A DNA stretch of 64,000 nt from Blasia pusilla (Eukaryota > Marchantiophyta > Marchantiopsida > Blasiales): assembly GCA_050084515.1 (NCBI GenBank), contig CM114275.1:26474001-26538000 (forward strand). The letters run 5' to 3'. Shown in pieces: positions 46,210-58,799 of this stretch (position 1 is its first letter; every line of letters begins with the position of its first letter). The notes under the pieces are model-generated. The model did not search any database. It had not been told where the DNA came from and saw only the letters and a program-made list of their open reading frames with translations. Made by a program: the position numbers and the translations under genes.

Positions 46210-49200
46210 ATGTCGGTGGGCGTAGGAGCCATGGTTTCTGGATTGTTTGCTGGATGGTCCGTGAGCATTGAATCTTCTGTTCAATCCTCTTCGCGAAGAG
46301 CTGCAGTGAAGAGCTCACTCAGTGCCGGTTTGAACTCATCTTCTCAATTTTCGTTGCCCTCCTACCATCGCGGGCCTACATTTACAAGTAGGGGAAAGCT
46401 TAACACGAGATTCTCCAGGACTCATGTTTCGTGGGCGAGATTTCAGATCTTCTCGTGTGCTTCCGATTCGTCGACAAGCCCAGAGCAAGTAGAGGTGAAG
46501 GACTTCCGTCATCTAAATTCTAGAAGGAAATCTTTGTCGGAGGTTTTCTTTCTTGCTCAACGAGTAAGATAGCGTACTGTCTTGGGCCTAACCATAGCTA
46601 CACATTGCTCTCCCTCGATTCGCAGAGGTGCGGACCAGAGTACATCAACCCTGGTTGCCTAGTCGTTGGTTGAAGTGGACCCGAAAATGTAGGTGGTGTA
46701 GTCATCTTAACTTTTTTTGGATGATGCAGGTGGTTTTTGACCCTCGAGGACGCTTCAACGAGCTCACAAGTGACTTGCAGAGCTCCATGCCACTTTTAAA
46801 TCTCACTCTTTTCTCGCCATCGAAGGTATGAAATAAATTTGACTTATTTTTTAGGGATGCCGATGAAATTTGTATTCTCAGTTGATGGGACTCTGGAGGA
46901 TAAGACCAGGAAAGCCCTCAGCCATTAATATTCTCTACTGGCTTTCGCAGATAAACGTTTTTTTGAGAATTACAGACAAGAGAGCAGACGGATACCATGA
47001 TCTTGCTTCACTATTTCACGTATTACTTTGTTCACCTCAACTTGTTCATTTGAATTTCGTATGAATGGTCTTAAGAGTGCTGAAGTTTTATTGAAGTGGA
47101 ACTATTGCTAGTCGTGAGTCACAATCCGTGCTTCATGATTGAAGGTTGGCATGGATATATGTATACTCAGAGGAATTCACCTGTACCAGGTTATCAGCCT
47201 GGGGGACATTATCAAGTTTTCAGTTTCGCCCTCGAAAACCAAGGATTCCCTCACCACCAATGCCTCCGGTGTTCCTCTCGATGAAAAGAATTTGGTTAGT
47301 TTGTTCTAGAATCTATCCGTTGTTGTCAAGTATGGTGTCTCGACTAGGATGGTTTGAAGCTTCCTGTGACGACCATCCAGTGTCCTTGTCAGTTCAGCTC
47401 TTGGTTACAGTCGTCTTGGAGTTAAGCTCACTTTGAAGGCTGATGATAAAGATTTGATATTACAAAGATCTGGGTGAGTCTGTGCTCCTGAAGATCCTTG
47501 GCTGGTTTCCAACCTCGCAGATCATCAAAGCTCTCAACTTATATCGAAAGAAGACTGGTTCTACTACCTTTTTTTGGGTTGGTGCCCAACTCATGCTAGC
47601 TTGAAGCATGTGCAGTCATATCGATGTAGTATGCTTGGCACTTGAATTCTTACCCTTTTATTGACATTGTACCTAAGTGACTCTGCAATGACTGGAGGAT
47701 AAAAGAAAGGCCAAAGTCCATAACATTCCTCTCAAATTTATTCTTGGTACAGATTCATCTAGACAAAAGAGTACCAACAGGAGCAGGTCTTGGAGGCGGT
47801 AGTGGAAACGCAGCAACTGCACTATGGGCTGCAAATCAACTGAATGGTTGTATAGTTAGTGAGAAAGAACTTCAGGAGTGGTCAGGGGAAATTGGCTCAG
47901 ATATACCTTTCTTTTTCTCCAGAGGAGTTGCGTACTGCACCAGCAGAGGAGAGGTATTTCTATCAGCTATACTACTACTGTATGCGAGACGATCAGTTCA
48001 TAGCTCTAATGCCTGTTCATCCCTTAAAGTCGTTATGAAAGCATTAAGAAGGCAAATGCATAGGCACCCTAAACGTCCTTTAGGGTATAGAAGCAGAGGA
48101 TTGATTCAGAATACGAAGTTGAAAGAATGTAATAATTACCTTGAGTTGTATTACAGGTCGTTGAGGACATTCCTCCTCCAATCCCCCTATCAACTCCCAT
48201 GGTCCTTATGAAGCCCCAAGAGGAGTGTGGCACAGCGGATGTGTATAAGGTCAAAATCCCTGCTCACCTGAGATAAGAAGTTGATGTGTTGCCCTGTCAG
48301 GATTTACAGTACTGTAATTAAAATGCTTACTGAGAATGTAAAGTAGCTCTCGAATGTGAAAGTGCACTTATGGATTTATACCAAGTCTAATTGATCATAG
48401 AGTTACTGTGTTGCCATTCGCAGCTTCTCCGACTAGATGATTGCAGCTCAGTGGATCCTAAGGAGCTTCTAAACACAATCATCAATAACGGAATCTCTCA
48501 AAGTGTCTGTGTGAATGATCTAGGTATGTCCTCGTATACGTAAGATGGGCTTTGTACGTGTTTGGTGGGACTAACACCAAATTATTGATGTTCTCAAGAG
48601 CTCATCACAAGCTAGCAAAATCTTTACCTTCTACACTGCAAAACGCTGAATACCTTACTGTGCTGTGGTCACAGAAAGGCCTGCTTTCAAATTGCTACCA
48701 TCCTTGAAGCAACTCAAGGACCGCATATCTGCAGCATCTCGTGGTCGCTATCAAGCTGTGTTTATGTCTGGAAGGTTACTGTTTCTCATCTCTCCTGCCT
48801 GCACTGGTACTGAACTTCTTCTGCATCTTAGGACTTCAAGACTCTGAAGTTTCCATTTCCAACTTTCATTTGCATTGCATATGTCTCATTCATCCTTGCT
48901 GCAAGTTGTAAGAATGACTATTTGTAGCCCTTTTTCACATCAAATGATCTCGAACAATGAGTGACATTGGGTCTGCCACCATATGGCAACCGAAACGTAG
49001 TCAGAGTATCACACTCGACTATTGTGCTTCATGAACCCTACTCCTGAGTTCGAAAGTGGAATGTGGTAACAATCAGAATGCACACGTAATGTTATTTCAG
49101 TGATTGACTGCGTACCTGGACTTGTCAACAGTGGAAGCACCATAGTTGGTGTTGGCGATTCTCAACCTCCTGAGTTCCTATATGATGAAGAGCAGTACAG

Positions 49201-49554
49201 TAACGTTTTTATTTCTGGTGAGGCTGCCATCACTTTCTTGTGGAATAGCTACAATCCTTTGGCTGTTCCTGATTAAATTTGCACCCATGTTGTCCAGATT
49301 GGGAAGAGTCTTCTGTATGGTATAGGTCACATGTTGACCCTCTTGCTACATCGAGCTTCTATGTCGCTGTAGCCTGTGTGGGCGGACTTGCAGTCGCCTA
49401 AAAATCCGCTATTCTCTGTTCTTCATTCAATCCACCTGACAGCCCGTGGCATATTGGACAACTTATTGCAGAGGCTTACTTCTTAACTCGACAAGAGAAC
49501 GAGTGGTATAAAGAACCCCGACAGGATGGATCAGAAGCTCAACAACTTCTGTGA
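46210..49554 (+). CDS. ispE: 4-diphosphocytidyl-2-C-methyl-D-erythritol kinase, plastid (11 exons)
   Basis: Exons are 46210-46494, 46730-46825, 46951-47019, 47190-47294, 47521-47577, 47753-47953, 48157-48249, 48424-48523, 48675-48774, 49132-49217 and 49472-49554. All introns are GT-AG and all junctions are in phase (424 aa). Residues 1 to about 90 are Ser-rich and basic, a plastid transit peptide. The GHMP-kinase body then follows: LFSPSKINVFLRI (catalytic Lys), KRADGYHDLASLFHVISLGD, the ATP-binding loop PTGAGLGGGSGNAATALWAA, EIGSDIPFFF (catalytic Asp), MVLMKPQEECGTADVY and FMSGSGSTIVGVG. It ends ENEWYKEPRQDG. The enzyme phosphorylates CDP-methylerythritol in the MEP isoprenoid pathway. No stop or frame break is seen, so the gene looks functional. 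The start is the first Met of the transit region. Confidence 0.96.
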
Positions 49555-50450
49555 AGTATGAATGCATCTTTTGATGATAACATCTCAATATTCATTCATA
49601 TCCACACACACAAGTTGTTCAAATTGCAAAACTCTCCAAACACCATACATCAAGCAGATTGTGAGAGAGAATGTCGCTTCCCTCCGTAGATGGTGGAATT
49701 GAAAAGCGTGTAAGCTCAGAATTTTCAATTGCAATTGGAGATCTTAAGAAAAAGCAAGAGCAAAAATTTCTGTTGTCTTTTCAAATCACAGGATTAGATG
49801 GGACTTCACACCTTGCAAATGGGCCTGTAAATTCAGTTCTGCTGATTTCATACGTGTAATTTGGTGCATGTAGTTTTCCTTCTCCACCTTTGGGAATTGT
49901 GAAATAGTCCCCATTTCCAACTATGCTTTTGAAACAGATTGATGGAAAACTAGTACTTGCAGATTCTATTCAGGCTGTCTAAAATGGGTGAGCAGAATTT
50001 CCTCAGGTTGATTCATTGCTCTTTGTTTGCGAGATGAGTGGAGGCCATCAAACGGGTCACATTAGGTCTCCAAAGGTAGAGCTCTCTCTTAAGAGTATTT
50101 TTGTTTGCAATCTTCTTCTTCTTCTTCTTCTTCTCCTCCTCCTCCTACTTACCCTTTATAATTTTCTGATCATCTTACCAGAATAAATGCACAATGTTTC
50201 TATGAGGTAGAGTGATATATTTAAAGGATAATGACCACTAGAATTTTTTGTAATAAGTTTTCCATGTCAACAATTTATAGGATCAATGAGGAATTATACA
50301 AAGGGACTACTCGGAAGATATCCCCTTATATGTTACGTACAGCTAAGGCTATGATGCTCATGTTAGCAAGAATTTGGGAAGTGAGTCATGATCATCGGTC
50401 AAATCGACAAAAGAAGAGAAATCTTGGTGTTATTTATCGAAGTTAGAACT
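49555..50450. other. Downstream flank of ispE with microsatellite
   Basis: Includes a (CTT)n/(CTC)n microsatellite at 50111-50147. The small frame 49671-49859 has coding-like composition (AIGDLKKKQEQKFLLSFQIT) but no recognised domain. No gene is called. Confidence 0.45.
50111..50147 (+). repeat. (CTT)n-(CTC)n microsatellite
   Basis: Uninterrupted CTT units followed by CTC units. Confidence 0.9.
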
Positions 50451-50451
50451 T

Positions 50452-50931
50452 AGACTAGCTAGTTGCAAGACAAGAGTGCATGGCGGAACTTCCCTCCAGA
50501 CTTATACTACTCAAGAGAGGGGTGTGTTTTGATCTAAACTTTAGGAAAAATGAAGCATAGTCTTGTAGCCATTCACTAAGATAGAGAACTAGGCTAGATG
50601 GATGAAAGACTCTTGAGCCAAGTCTCAAGTCAAGGGTGAAAGGGTGAAAAGCAAGGAAGTTGGGAGAAGTTGAGATGGGGGAGATGCTATGAGACTAGTC
50701 GCAAAACAAGACTGGATGGTAGAACCTACCTCAAGACTTATACTACTCAAGAGAGGGTGATATGAACTTTAGGAGAAAGGAAGCAAAGTCTTCTAGCCAT
50801 TCAGGACGATAGAGAACTAGGCTAGATGGATGAAAGACTCTTAAGCTAAGTCTTGAGTCAAGGGTGAAAGGGTGAAAAGCAAGGAAGTCAAGAGAATTTG
50901 AGATGGGAGAGATGCTATGAGACTAGTCGCG
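50452..50931 (+). repeat. Two-copy tandem repeat, about 240-bp unit
   Basis: 50452-50690 is repeated at 50691-50931. Shared blocks include GACTTATACTACTCAAGAGA, AGAGAACTAGGCTAGATGGA, TCAAGGGTGAAAGGGTGAAA and GAGATGCTATGAGACTAGTC. Small indels separate the copies. Confidence 0.88.
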
Positions 50932-52709
50932 AGCTTCCTCGAGAATGATGGATATATCTGAAATATACATAAAATAGTTTGTTAGAAATCTAGACTTGCT
51001 CGAGTGATAATGATGACAAGAAGACAATTAACAATGGAGTCACACGAGTATATGGCCCTTTTGCTTTAAGCAACACAAAGATGTATGTTATGGTAGGAAT
51101 GGACAAATAGCTTTCTAGATAGATAGACCTAACCATCAACAGGAGGATAATTGAAGCTTTTTTTTCTACATGATTGTTCCTATGAATGAACTAAATGCTT
51201 GAGTATGATATCTTTTATTTAAGAGCTCATGGATAGTGATGACAATGTATGTTGAGTAGTGATGTGTATGCGCGTGTGCACGATAGTTGTCATTCTTTTG
51301 TAATGGAAGAGAAATTACGTGTTTGATGTCCCAAGAGATATTGGAAGTGGATTCGAGAGGTCAAGGATGACCTGTAGGGAAGTGGGGTAATCTAAGTGTG
51401 GACATTCATTCCTATTTTGGGCTTGTTGGGAGGAACTTTGAGGAATTCTCTTAACCCACTAATACACGTTAACATTGAGGAGGTGATTTACTTGTATACA
51501 CATATTATCGAGGAGAGGGTTTTGGAGAGAGATAAAGATGATATATTCAAGGAGAGAGAATTTCGGCCGATGATGTATGTTGTGAAGTAGTATGTATATA
51601 GATGACATTTTATTCCTACTGTGTTTAGGCTCGTCTATCTTGTCGTACCCATACGCATTGCTAATTACATCCACAAAAAGATATTCATATATTTACGCAA
51701 GATCTTTCTCATGTATAATTGAAGTAGAAACACGTCATGTTAATTCCTCAAGCCACCTATATATGGCTCCATTTGAATCCACCTGTCTCCGTAGTCCCTA
51801 TGCGCATCAACTTTGTCTTAGTTTTTGCTCAAGGTCATCAAGCTTTGTCAAGACCCTAAAATACTCAAATCCATAGCTTTGTTCAACCCCATATGTTCTG
51901 GTACAACTCCTTGCATTCACTTGTCGAGCCTCGCATCCTCGTGTCTCCAGTCACAAATCTGAGCATCCTCAACATGACCAGCCCTAGAAACTCCTTTATG
52001 ACTACCTAGCTACCGTTACTACTTGCACAAGTCTCTTTCGTTGATTTCTATCTAGCTCGTTATCTAGTCTATCAAAACTTGCCTCTTAGACCATTCACAT
52101 CATGAGTTTTAAGGGGGCCTTACGTTTGGTGTCAAATGACACCCATACCAAACACATGCTCCGCGAGGATCACGGCTAAAAAAGAGGTCCCCACTCCTCA
52201 GAAGAGGAGTTAGGTAAAAGGATTCTAGTCTACATCTATTAGATGAAGCTTAAGACAGCCAAGGAAGTTTTTCTTCATTTCTTCATTTTCTCTTCTCGTA
52301 CTTGATCAATTGTTTTAGGCTTTTAAGCACATGGTGGAAAAGAGACTCAATCGAGTGAGCATTGGAATGACCTTTATCATTATGAATTTTTTTATATGTT
52401 TTTGGCATGTTTTATTGAAGGATTATTTTTCGGTAAAGAATAATTGTTGCATCTTTTGATGAGTGCAACACAAAACGACACTCATGACAATTACGAGCTT
52501 TTGATGTTCTATTTGATGGTTTCTTTGTGGCAAAAAAGGGAATTATTAACAGGAGATAAGGGTCAAAATATATTTAGAGTCATACCAAGGTAATTCACAT
52601 GGTGGGAGATCATTCACAAGCAGGTATGGACTTATAATGAAAATTTTTCTCTACATGAACTAACATGACGCAGGAATATAGAATGTCCTACAAAAGTTTT
52701 TAAGCACTA
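50932..52709. other. Intergenic DNA
   Basis: No supported gene. A short stretch at about 51240-51290 (GATGTGTATGCGC, TTGTCA) resembles the PHD-type gypsy LTR. The frame 51396-51590 shows no domain. Confidence 0.45.
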
Positions 52710-53702
52710 GTGGATAAGATTGAACCGTTCATGCCAACTATGTCAGAGTGGGAGAGAGCAAGAAAGAGAGTTGAATTAGTTCAATTTGTTATGATAGTCA
52801 TTTATCAATTGGCCCATAATCCACAATTGACACTACTCAACCATACGTACAACATTAGCGAGTCCACTAATGTCAAATATACTTCCATTATAATTGACAT
52901 TCTCACACGTACACATAAATTGCATTTGAAATATATGAGAAGGCCAAATATTGATCAAATGAAAGAAAAAATGAGAATATATCAAAGTATATGTAGTATT
53001 CAAGAGATCCTAGGAGCTATTGATGGATCTCATATCAAAATGGAACTTAAACTTGTAATAAAATTCTTTCCTTTGCACTTTAAGAATCGCCATTATGATT
53101 ATTCAATGCTTCTCCAAGGGGTTTGTGATCTCAATATTAAATTCAGGGATATACATCTATGTTGTACCATGTCGAGCTCCACTTACAACCTTGCACATTT
53201 AAGATAATCTATTAGTTTTTAATGCATGGAAAATTAGCAAGCTCTTGCTTGGAGAAAGGGATGAACAAGTTATACCCCTATAGTACTTGGAGATGTTGCA
53301 TATCCACTCTACCCATGGTTATTGAAGTGATTCCATCGACACTCACATTATGGAGATCCAACGCACAACTTATTTAATCGACAAACTTTAAAGGTAAGAG
53401 TAACTATAGAGAATGCTTTTGGCCACTTAAAAGGTAGATGGAAAATTTTGAGAGATTTTCCAATGTGCCTTGAAAGTGTATCTAAAGTGACTCTTGCATA
53501 TGGGATCTTGCATTACTTTGTTATCCTAAATAAGGAGCCCATATTGCATTATATCAACATCGTGGATGAGAGATTGAGTGTCAAAGTTCTCCATTCACTT
53601 CCACGATCTACAATTGATAGGAGAAGAACAATCATAGTTGAATCAATACAAGAGGTATTTTTAAAAAAATTCTATGATATACATTTTGACTTGAGTGATT
53701 AG
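52710..53702 (+). pseudogene. PIF/Harbinger transposase (DDE_Tnp_4 type), degenerate
   Basis: 52710-53207 encodes an N-terminal helical region followed by EILGAIDGSHIKM (first catalytic Asp) and LLQGVCDLNIKFRDI (second Asp region). The later conserved GS-HD block is eroded. After stops, the frame near 53390-53702 gives RVTIENAFGHLKGRWKILRD, containing the catalytic Glu block typical of PIF/Harbinger, then a helical C-terminus ending KKFYDIHFDLSD. Frame changes make it non-functional. Terminal inverted repeats and a 3-bp TSD were not identified. The partner MYB-like protein is not seen. Confidence 0.85.
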
Positions 53703-54380
53703 ATATATTCAAAAATAGGCTATACTTGGTGAATTTTCAACATTAGATGTAGATGAAAATGATCCATTGACCTTCTCTCTCACCAACTCAAGGTCCATAC
53801 ACTCGAATTGAAGCATTCTCAGCCTTATTCTCACTTGTATCTTTTGGAACTTGAATAAATGAATATATTGAATTCATAATACTCTCACTTATATCTCGTG
53901 CCTTCCTTTTTTTATTTGGTCGTCCTTCTATATCTAGTTGAGTGCATGCTTTGCTTATCGGACTCTCAATGATTGATGGAAGTTGAGTTTAACTAGTGAA
54001 AATGAACATTGCTTCTTGACACTTTGCTACCACCCTACATCAATGTGTTTCGAGTGAAGAATTTAAGAAAATGACCAACACTTCCACGCTCGGCCCTTGG
54101 AACAAAAAATTGCAAAGAAGTGAACATAATGTCTCTAGAGGCTCCCTAACGAGGCAACTCAGTTCCCTATCTACACAAAATGAATTCCTCCTTGCCCCTT
54201 GCCATCTTTCTCATGTATAGTCAAAGTAAAAATGATTCACATATCCAACTCCACTCCTAAATCTAAATATGCATATCAAGCCCCATCCACCCTCTATCAT
54301 GAGAGAATCCGAACTCTAGCACTCAAGTTTCTACAAAATATGAAAGGAATTAGTCCTCCAAAGGCTTAACATGAGAAAGA
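53703..54380. other. Intergenic DNA
   Basis: No supported gene or repeat ends. It contains the left target-site copy (54371-54380) of the next element. Confidence 0.5.
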
Positions 54381-54788
54381 TCAAGGTTGCACACGCACAA
54401 AGTCTCTATCTGCAAACATGTCCAGGTCTGTGCAGGCATGGGTACCCGTAACCCGCACTCGAGCCCATCCCGCCCGCAACGTACACCGGGCTCGGCGAAC
54501 CCACACCCAGTCTTAGAACCCATCACATATTTTGTAGCCCGCACTAGCTTGCCCTCTGTGGGCCCGCAACGTGCCTTATGCGGACTTAGCTAGGGCCAGC
54601 CGGTGCGGGCTACGTGCAGGCCGACTCGTGCTCGTCTCCCTAACTCTCAGCCTGCAATTGTTCCTGCATCCGAAGCCCGCACGGGCCATTGGGGTATAGA
54701 AAAACCAAGGCAGGGGACGTGTTGGGCATGTCCATGGATATGCCTAATATGCTCGGATTTTTCCAAACATGTCCGTTTCTATGCAACC
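54381..54788 (+). mobile_element. GC-rich GGTTGCA element, best copy, with 10-bp target duplication
   Basis: Left end TCAAGGTTGCACACG, right end TTCTATGCAACC. The ends carry a short inverted repeat (GGTTGCA/TGCAACC). ATGAGAAAGA flanks both sides (54371-54380 and 54789-54798). A 10-bp duplication fits a Mutator-like non-autonomous element. The 408-bp GC-rich interior has no real coding region. Confidence 0.7.
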
Positions 54789-54798
54789 ATGAGAAAGA

Positions 54799-55689
54799 AG
54801 CCTTGTAAAAGCCATCCCCCTCACCTTTAAGTGACAACCTAGTTGGTAGGTTGATGCATTGTCGTTCGTGTCATAATACATCTCCATAGCATGCCACTTA
54901 TCTTTAGAAGCATGACCCATGTGGAAAAGACATAGTATGATATGACTTGGGCAAAGAAAAATTTATACACCTTAAAGCACACAAAAAGTGCAAAAATAAG
55001 ATTTTGAGTCTAAGTGCTAGATGGGCAAGTTCCTCAAAAGGCTAAACACTTGCAAAAATCTCAATTTTGCAAGTAATAACCAATTTTAACTTGAAATGGA
55101 TGCTAAAAACATATTCCAATACCTTTATGGCTCTAAGGACGCGCAAATAAGAACCATAGGAAAAATACCCACTAAAAAATTCACATTCACAAAGATGTGG
55201 GCATTGGAAACTTTCTCACAATATTCTCACATGAAGTTCATTAGCAAAAAAGTAATTGTAGATATTGGTAAAGTAGTAGTTCATGCCATAAAACATAAAT
55301 GAACTCGTAAAACAAGGGTCGATTTTGGGTTTATCGTCCGGGAAGTGTGGATTCCCCCTCATCCCTCATAGTGCATCCATATTATAGCAACTTCTTTAAT
55401 GCATTGTCTTGTACAGATGAAGATTTTTCATACTAGGAGGTACACTTGGAAAATTTGCAAAGAGAGAGAGAGAGAGAGAGAGAGAACTATTTTTTAATAT
55501 AAAATGAATTAAATTTAGGGAAATAAATAAATGCAAAACCTCAAACCTGTACCTCATTTCTTTTATCCAATCTCCCTTTCACTCAGTTTAGGGAAACAAA
55601 TAAAAAAGGTTCCCCTTGAAAGGATTGTGTCAGATCTTATTCCCAAGGGTATAAGAGTAAGAGAGATGGCTTTCTCAAGCCATCTTTCT
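54799..55689. other. Intergenic DNA with (AG)n tract
   Basis: The (AG)12 microsatellite lies at 55461-55485. The open frame 55096-55302 is Lys-rich with no recognised domain. No gene is called. Confidence 0.45.
55461..55485 (+). repeat. (AG)n microsatellite
   Basis: About 12 uninterrupted AG units. Confidence 0.92.
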
Positions 55690-56280
55690 GATGTAAAATC
55701 TGAGTAGTAAAAAAGGCTCACCCGGCCTAAAATTCCACTCAGGAATTTACATCGACATATCGAACCACATCCACCTTCCGCTATGAGGGAATCCGGACAC
55801 TAGCACCCTAGCTCCTACACACCCACACACGTACATGGAAGAGAGGTGCTCCTAAGACTCAAGAGAAAGATGGCTTGAGAAAGCCACCACTCTCACTCTT
55901 ATACCCTTGGGCCCCCAAAAATAGCCCTCCCAACAGCCCTCCCAACGGTAACCTGCGTGCACAAGTTACCGGGTGACTGTTGACTCGGTCAGCGGGTTAC
56001 TTGACAGACTAAAACCAAAATAGGGACATCGCCATGAACGACATTCTCGTCGTAATAGACCTGTCGCCAACCTCATCCGACATCTCAAGACGAAGTTACA
56101 CCCGAATAGCTTGCTGACTCTCTATGTTGTGGGATCTCGTTGTATATGCGTAAGTATATTTCGTTTATGTGTGGATCTATCCGTACGCTGGGGAAGATCG
56201 GTGTTGTGTGGTGTGTAGATGTGACCAGCGATGTGGGTTGTGTAGCGATGTGTATGCGCACGACAATTCACACATGATTT
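55690..56280. repeat. Head-to-head LTR fragments of the PHD-type gypsy family
   Basis: 56120-55690 read on minus matches the central and 3' part of the LTR at 36070 (for example GTAACTTGTGCACGCAGGTT, CTCAAGCCATCTTTC, GGAATTTTAGGCCGGGTG). Immediately next, 56131-56280 on plus matches its first about 130 bp (TTGTGGGATCTC to GTGTATGCGCACGACAAT). The two pieces therefore point in opposite directions. Confidence 0.75.
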
Positions 56281-56982
56281 CCATGAAGAACTTGTAAAAA
56301 AAGGGCTCTTATCCTCAACAGCATGATGATATTCCTCCCAACCAAGCTTGAAAATTCCAAAATTTTCCTATTTAATAAAAATAGAAATGATGTCGGAATT
56401 CCTCATATAAATGATGAATATGAAGAAAACTTGGAAAATGAAAAAGAGACGCAGGAAAACATTATTTATAAAAAATTCTTGTTAGATTAAAATTTTACCT
56501 AAGAATTCAAATCTTTGCCTTTAACAAATTCTCCTATTAATTATTTGACTTTAGAAAAAAATTACAAAAATCAGTTCAATGCTGACATCCATTATTAGAG
56601 TTGGAATATCCATGTTCGGTAAGTAATATTGTCAGAATCAATTTTTATGCCTCTACAAGTAATTGATGCTTCCTCTTCTAACTCATCCAAGTTGATTCCA
56701 CTCATAATTCCCTGTTCCCCGAAGCCCATAGTTTGTCCCTGAAATGCATTCAAGGCGCGTAGGGTAGCGCCTACCTCGAGCAATGTCGGGCCTCGGGGGT
56801 AAGTTCGGGTGCCCCGGGATGGGGAGGTCGCGACGGACGGAGTGGAGAGACGGACGGCGTCTAGAGACGGACGTCCAGAGACGGCGTCTAGAGAAGGACG
56901 CCGCGAGATGGACGGCCCCCATCCCCGACCGTTGGAAGGACGCGAGATGGACAGTGTCACGACGGACAGCGTCCATTTTGCC
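56281..56982. other. Spacer with an unrecognised minus-strand open frame
   Basis: The minus frame 57110-56595 (171 aa) has a non-repetitive C-terminal part (NAFQGQTMGFGEQGIMSGIN, LDELEEEASI), but its N-terminal half is read from the GACGG-rich and CTCTC-rich repeat. I do not recognise it, and its status is uncertain. Confidence 0.3.
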
Positions 56983-57198
56983 TCGCTCTCTCGTTTGCTC
57001 TCTCTGCTTTGCTCTCTTGTTGTTGTTCGAATCAAGAGCTGCCTTTGGGCCACTGTTTGCTCGCTCTCTCGTTTGCTCTCTCGTTGTTGTTCAAATGAGG
57101 AGCCCGACACCGACTTTGGGCCGCTGTTTGCTCGCTCTCTCGTTGCTGTTCAAATCAGGAGCCTGACGCCGACTTTGGGCCGCTGCTCCGCTCTCTTG
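56983..57198 (+). repeat. Minisatellite, about 60-70-bp unit, three copies
   Basis: Units contain GCTCGCTCTCTCGTT, GTTGTTCAAATCAGGAGCC and GACTTTGGGCCGCTG, with length variation. A single related block recurs at about 57912-57950. Confidence 0.75.
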
Positions 57199-58799
57199 TA
57201 AGACCAATCTATCAACTCTTTTTCTCCACTTCATGCCTTCACTTCTTGTGAACAGCATCTGAGTAAAAACGTGTGATTGTAAGACGAATCACCTGAGTCG
57301 TAAGAGTGTTTTCCCTTCATACATCCGTTTCTTGTTCTGTCTGTACCTTGAAGCAATGTGAGTTCAGACGTGGATATGAGACCAATCCTCTTACTATTTT
57401 TTTTCAGAAATATGTGAGTTTAAACGAGAGGTAAGAATTTGGGCCTTAAATCAATTCCGGGCCTAACCTTGTAAGGGTACACTATATGGTACAATATCTT
57501 GTTGTAAAATCTCCTATTGTCACATCGCTCGGCTCTTGATTTCTCTATTGGAAATAGTTCGGAGCTATCCAGTATTTTCAGAATATTAACTAACACTTCC
57601 CCTTCGTCCTCTCATTGCATGTATACGATAGAGATTATCAGAAAATTCTACTGCACACTTTGCTAGTTCGCCTAGCAGGTAACCCTGCGCTCACTACATA
57701 TAAATGGACTCTGGTGTTGCTCTTGGAGATAGAGAGGGGGCGTATCTACATCAGTTGTTCCCACCCCTTAGTTGACTCCGTGGTGCATGTCAATCCTGGG
57801 ATAGCACCCAACTTTGAGTTTTGTTAAAGTGATGATGACTAGGATTTGAACGTGAAGAGATGACTATTCAATCAGGAAGTGGACTGACAAGCTCGGGTCA
57901 CATCATTCTCTCTACTCCGCTCTCTCCTTGTTGTTCGAATCAAGAGTTCAAGAATGGTGGGGTTTCTTGGGGAGCGGCTAGTACTTGCTTCTCGCCTTTG
58001 ATTTCGGGATGATGGGTTTTTGAAGGATTTTCTCTTGCCGTTGGACATTTTGGCCTTAGTCTGGTCATTGGGGTCACTCTCTCCAGCATGTTTTTGTCAC
58101 TTTGGTTCTTTGATCGTCGCAAAGCTTTACTACCCTGAATAGCCCTAATTTAGGCGTAAAGTTGGGTTGGAACTTCTTCTTTCATCAAATTAGGACTGCT
58201 GGGGATTACGAGGTTTTTCTATGAATAGGGTTTACTTTTCTTTGACATCAATTTGTGCATCAATTTTTACTCATGATAATGTTTGTGCTCCTTCATGAAT
58301 TCAGGAAACAAGTTGCTTGCAATTCGGACCATCTTGGATAAGGATAAATCATATTTGGCCTGTAGCAACTCATGCACAGGAAGGATGGCCCTTCTTTTGT
58401 GTACAGGAATGCCAGATCGTTCTTTGTGAGTTGTGTAGGTTACTTGTAAGTCGGAAACATCAACTCTGGGCATATTTTTTTCGACATGCTGCTTCTTGAA
58501 TTTCTTCTTACTTCGAGCAATTCTTCATAAGTCACTTGTACATGTGGTTGTTTCAGTGATTTTGTGGTCTAGTTATCAGGCCAACTGGTACCATCTATGG
58601 TCACGTTCCTCTCTCTTTGGCTCCAAGTGCATTGGCTTGATTTCGTTCATGGATTAAAAAATACCGTGTCTGGTCGCCTTGTGAAATCTTGCTGAAAGTA
58701 AGCTTTAGCGTTCGTCCATTTTTGCAATGCTAATGTGAGGGTTCTCATAAGCTTGTTGAATTGTGCTTGTTTTTGGTATTGTGTAGGTTTGAAGGTCAT
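57199..58799. other. Intergenic DNA
   Basis: Short frames only. An AG at about 58805 could be the acceptor of the next decayed frame. No gene is supported. Confidence 0.45.

Noticed and set aside
47096-48254. Short plus and minus frames within ispE introns and exons
   Set aside because: Splicing with GT-AG junctions reconstructs a full IspE. These frames are read-through artefacts.
50111-50147. CRISPR-like or regulatory repeat
   Set aside because: It is a simple CTT/CTC microsatellite without spacers.
56595-57201. 171-residue minus frame and overlapping plus frames
   Set aside because: Half of each is read from GACGG-rich and CTCTC-rich tandem repeats. No domain is recognised.
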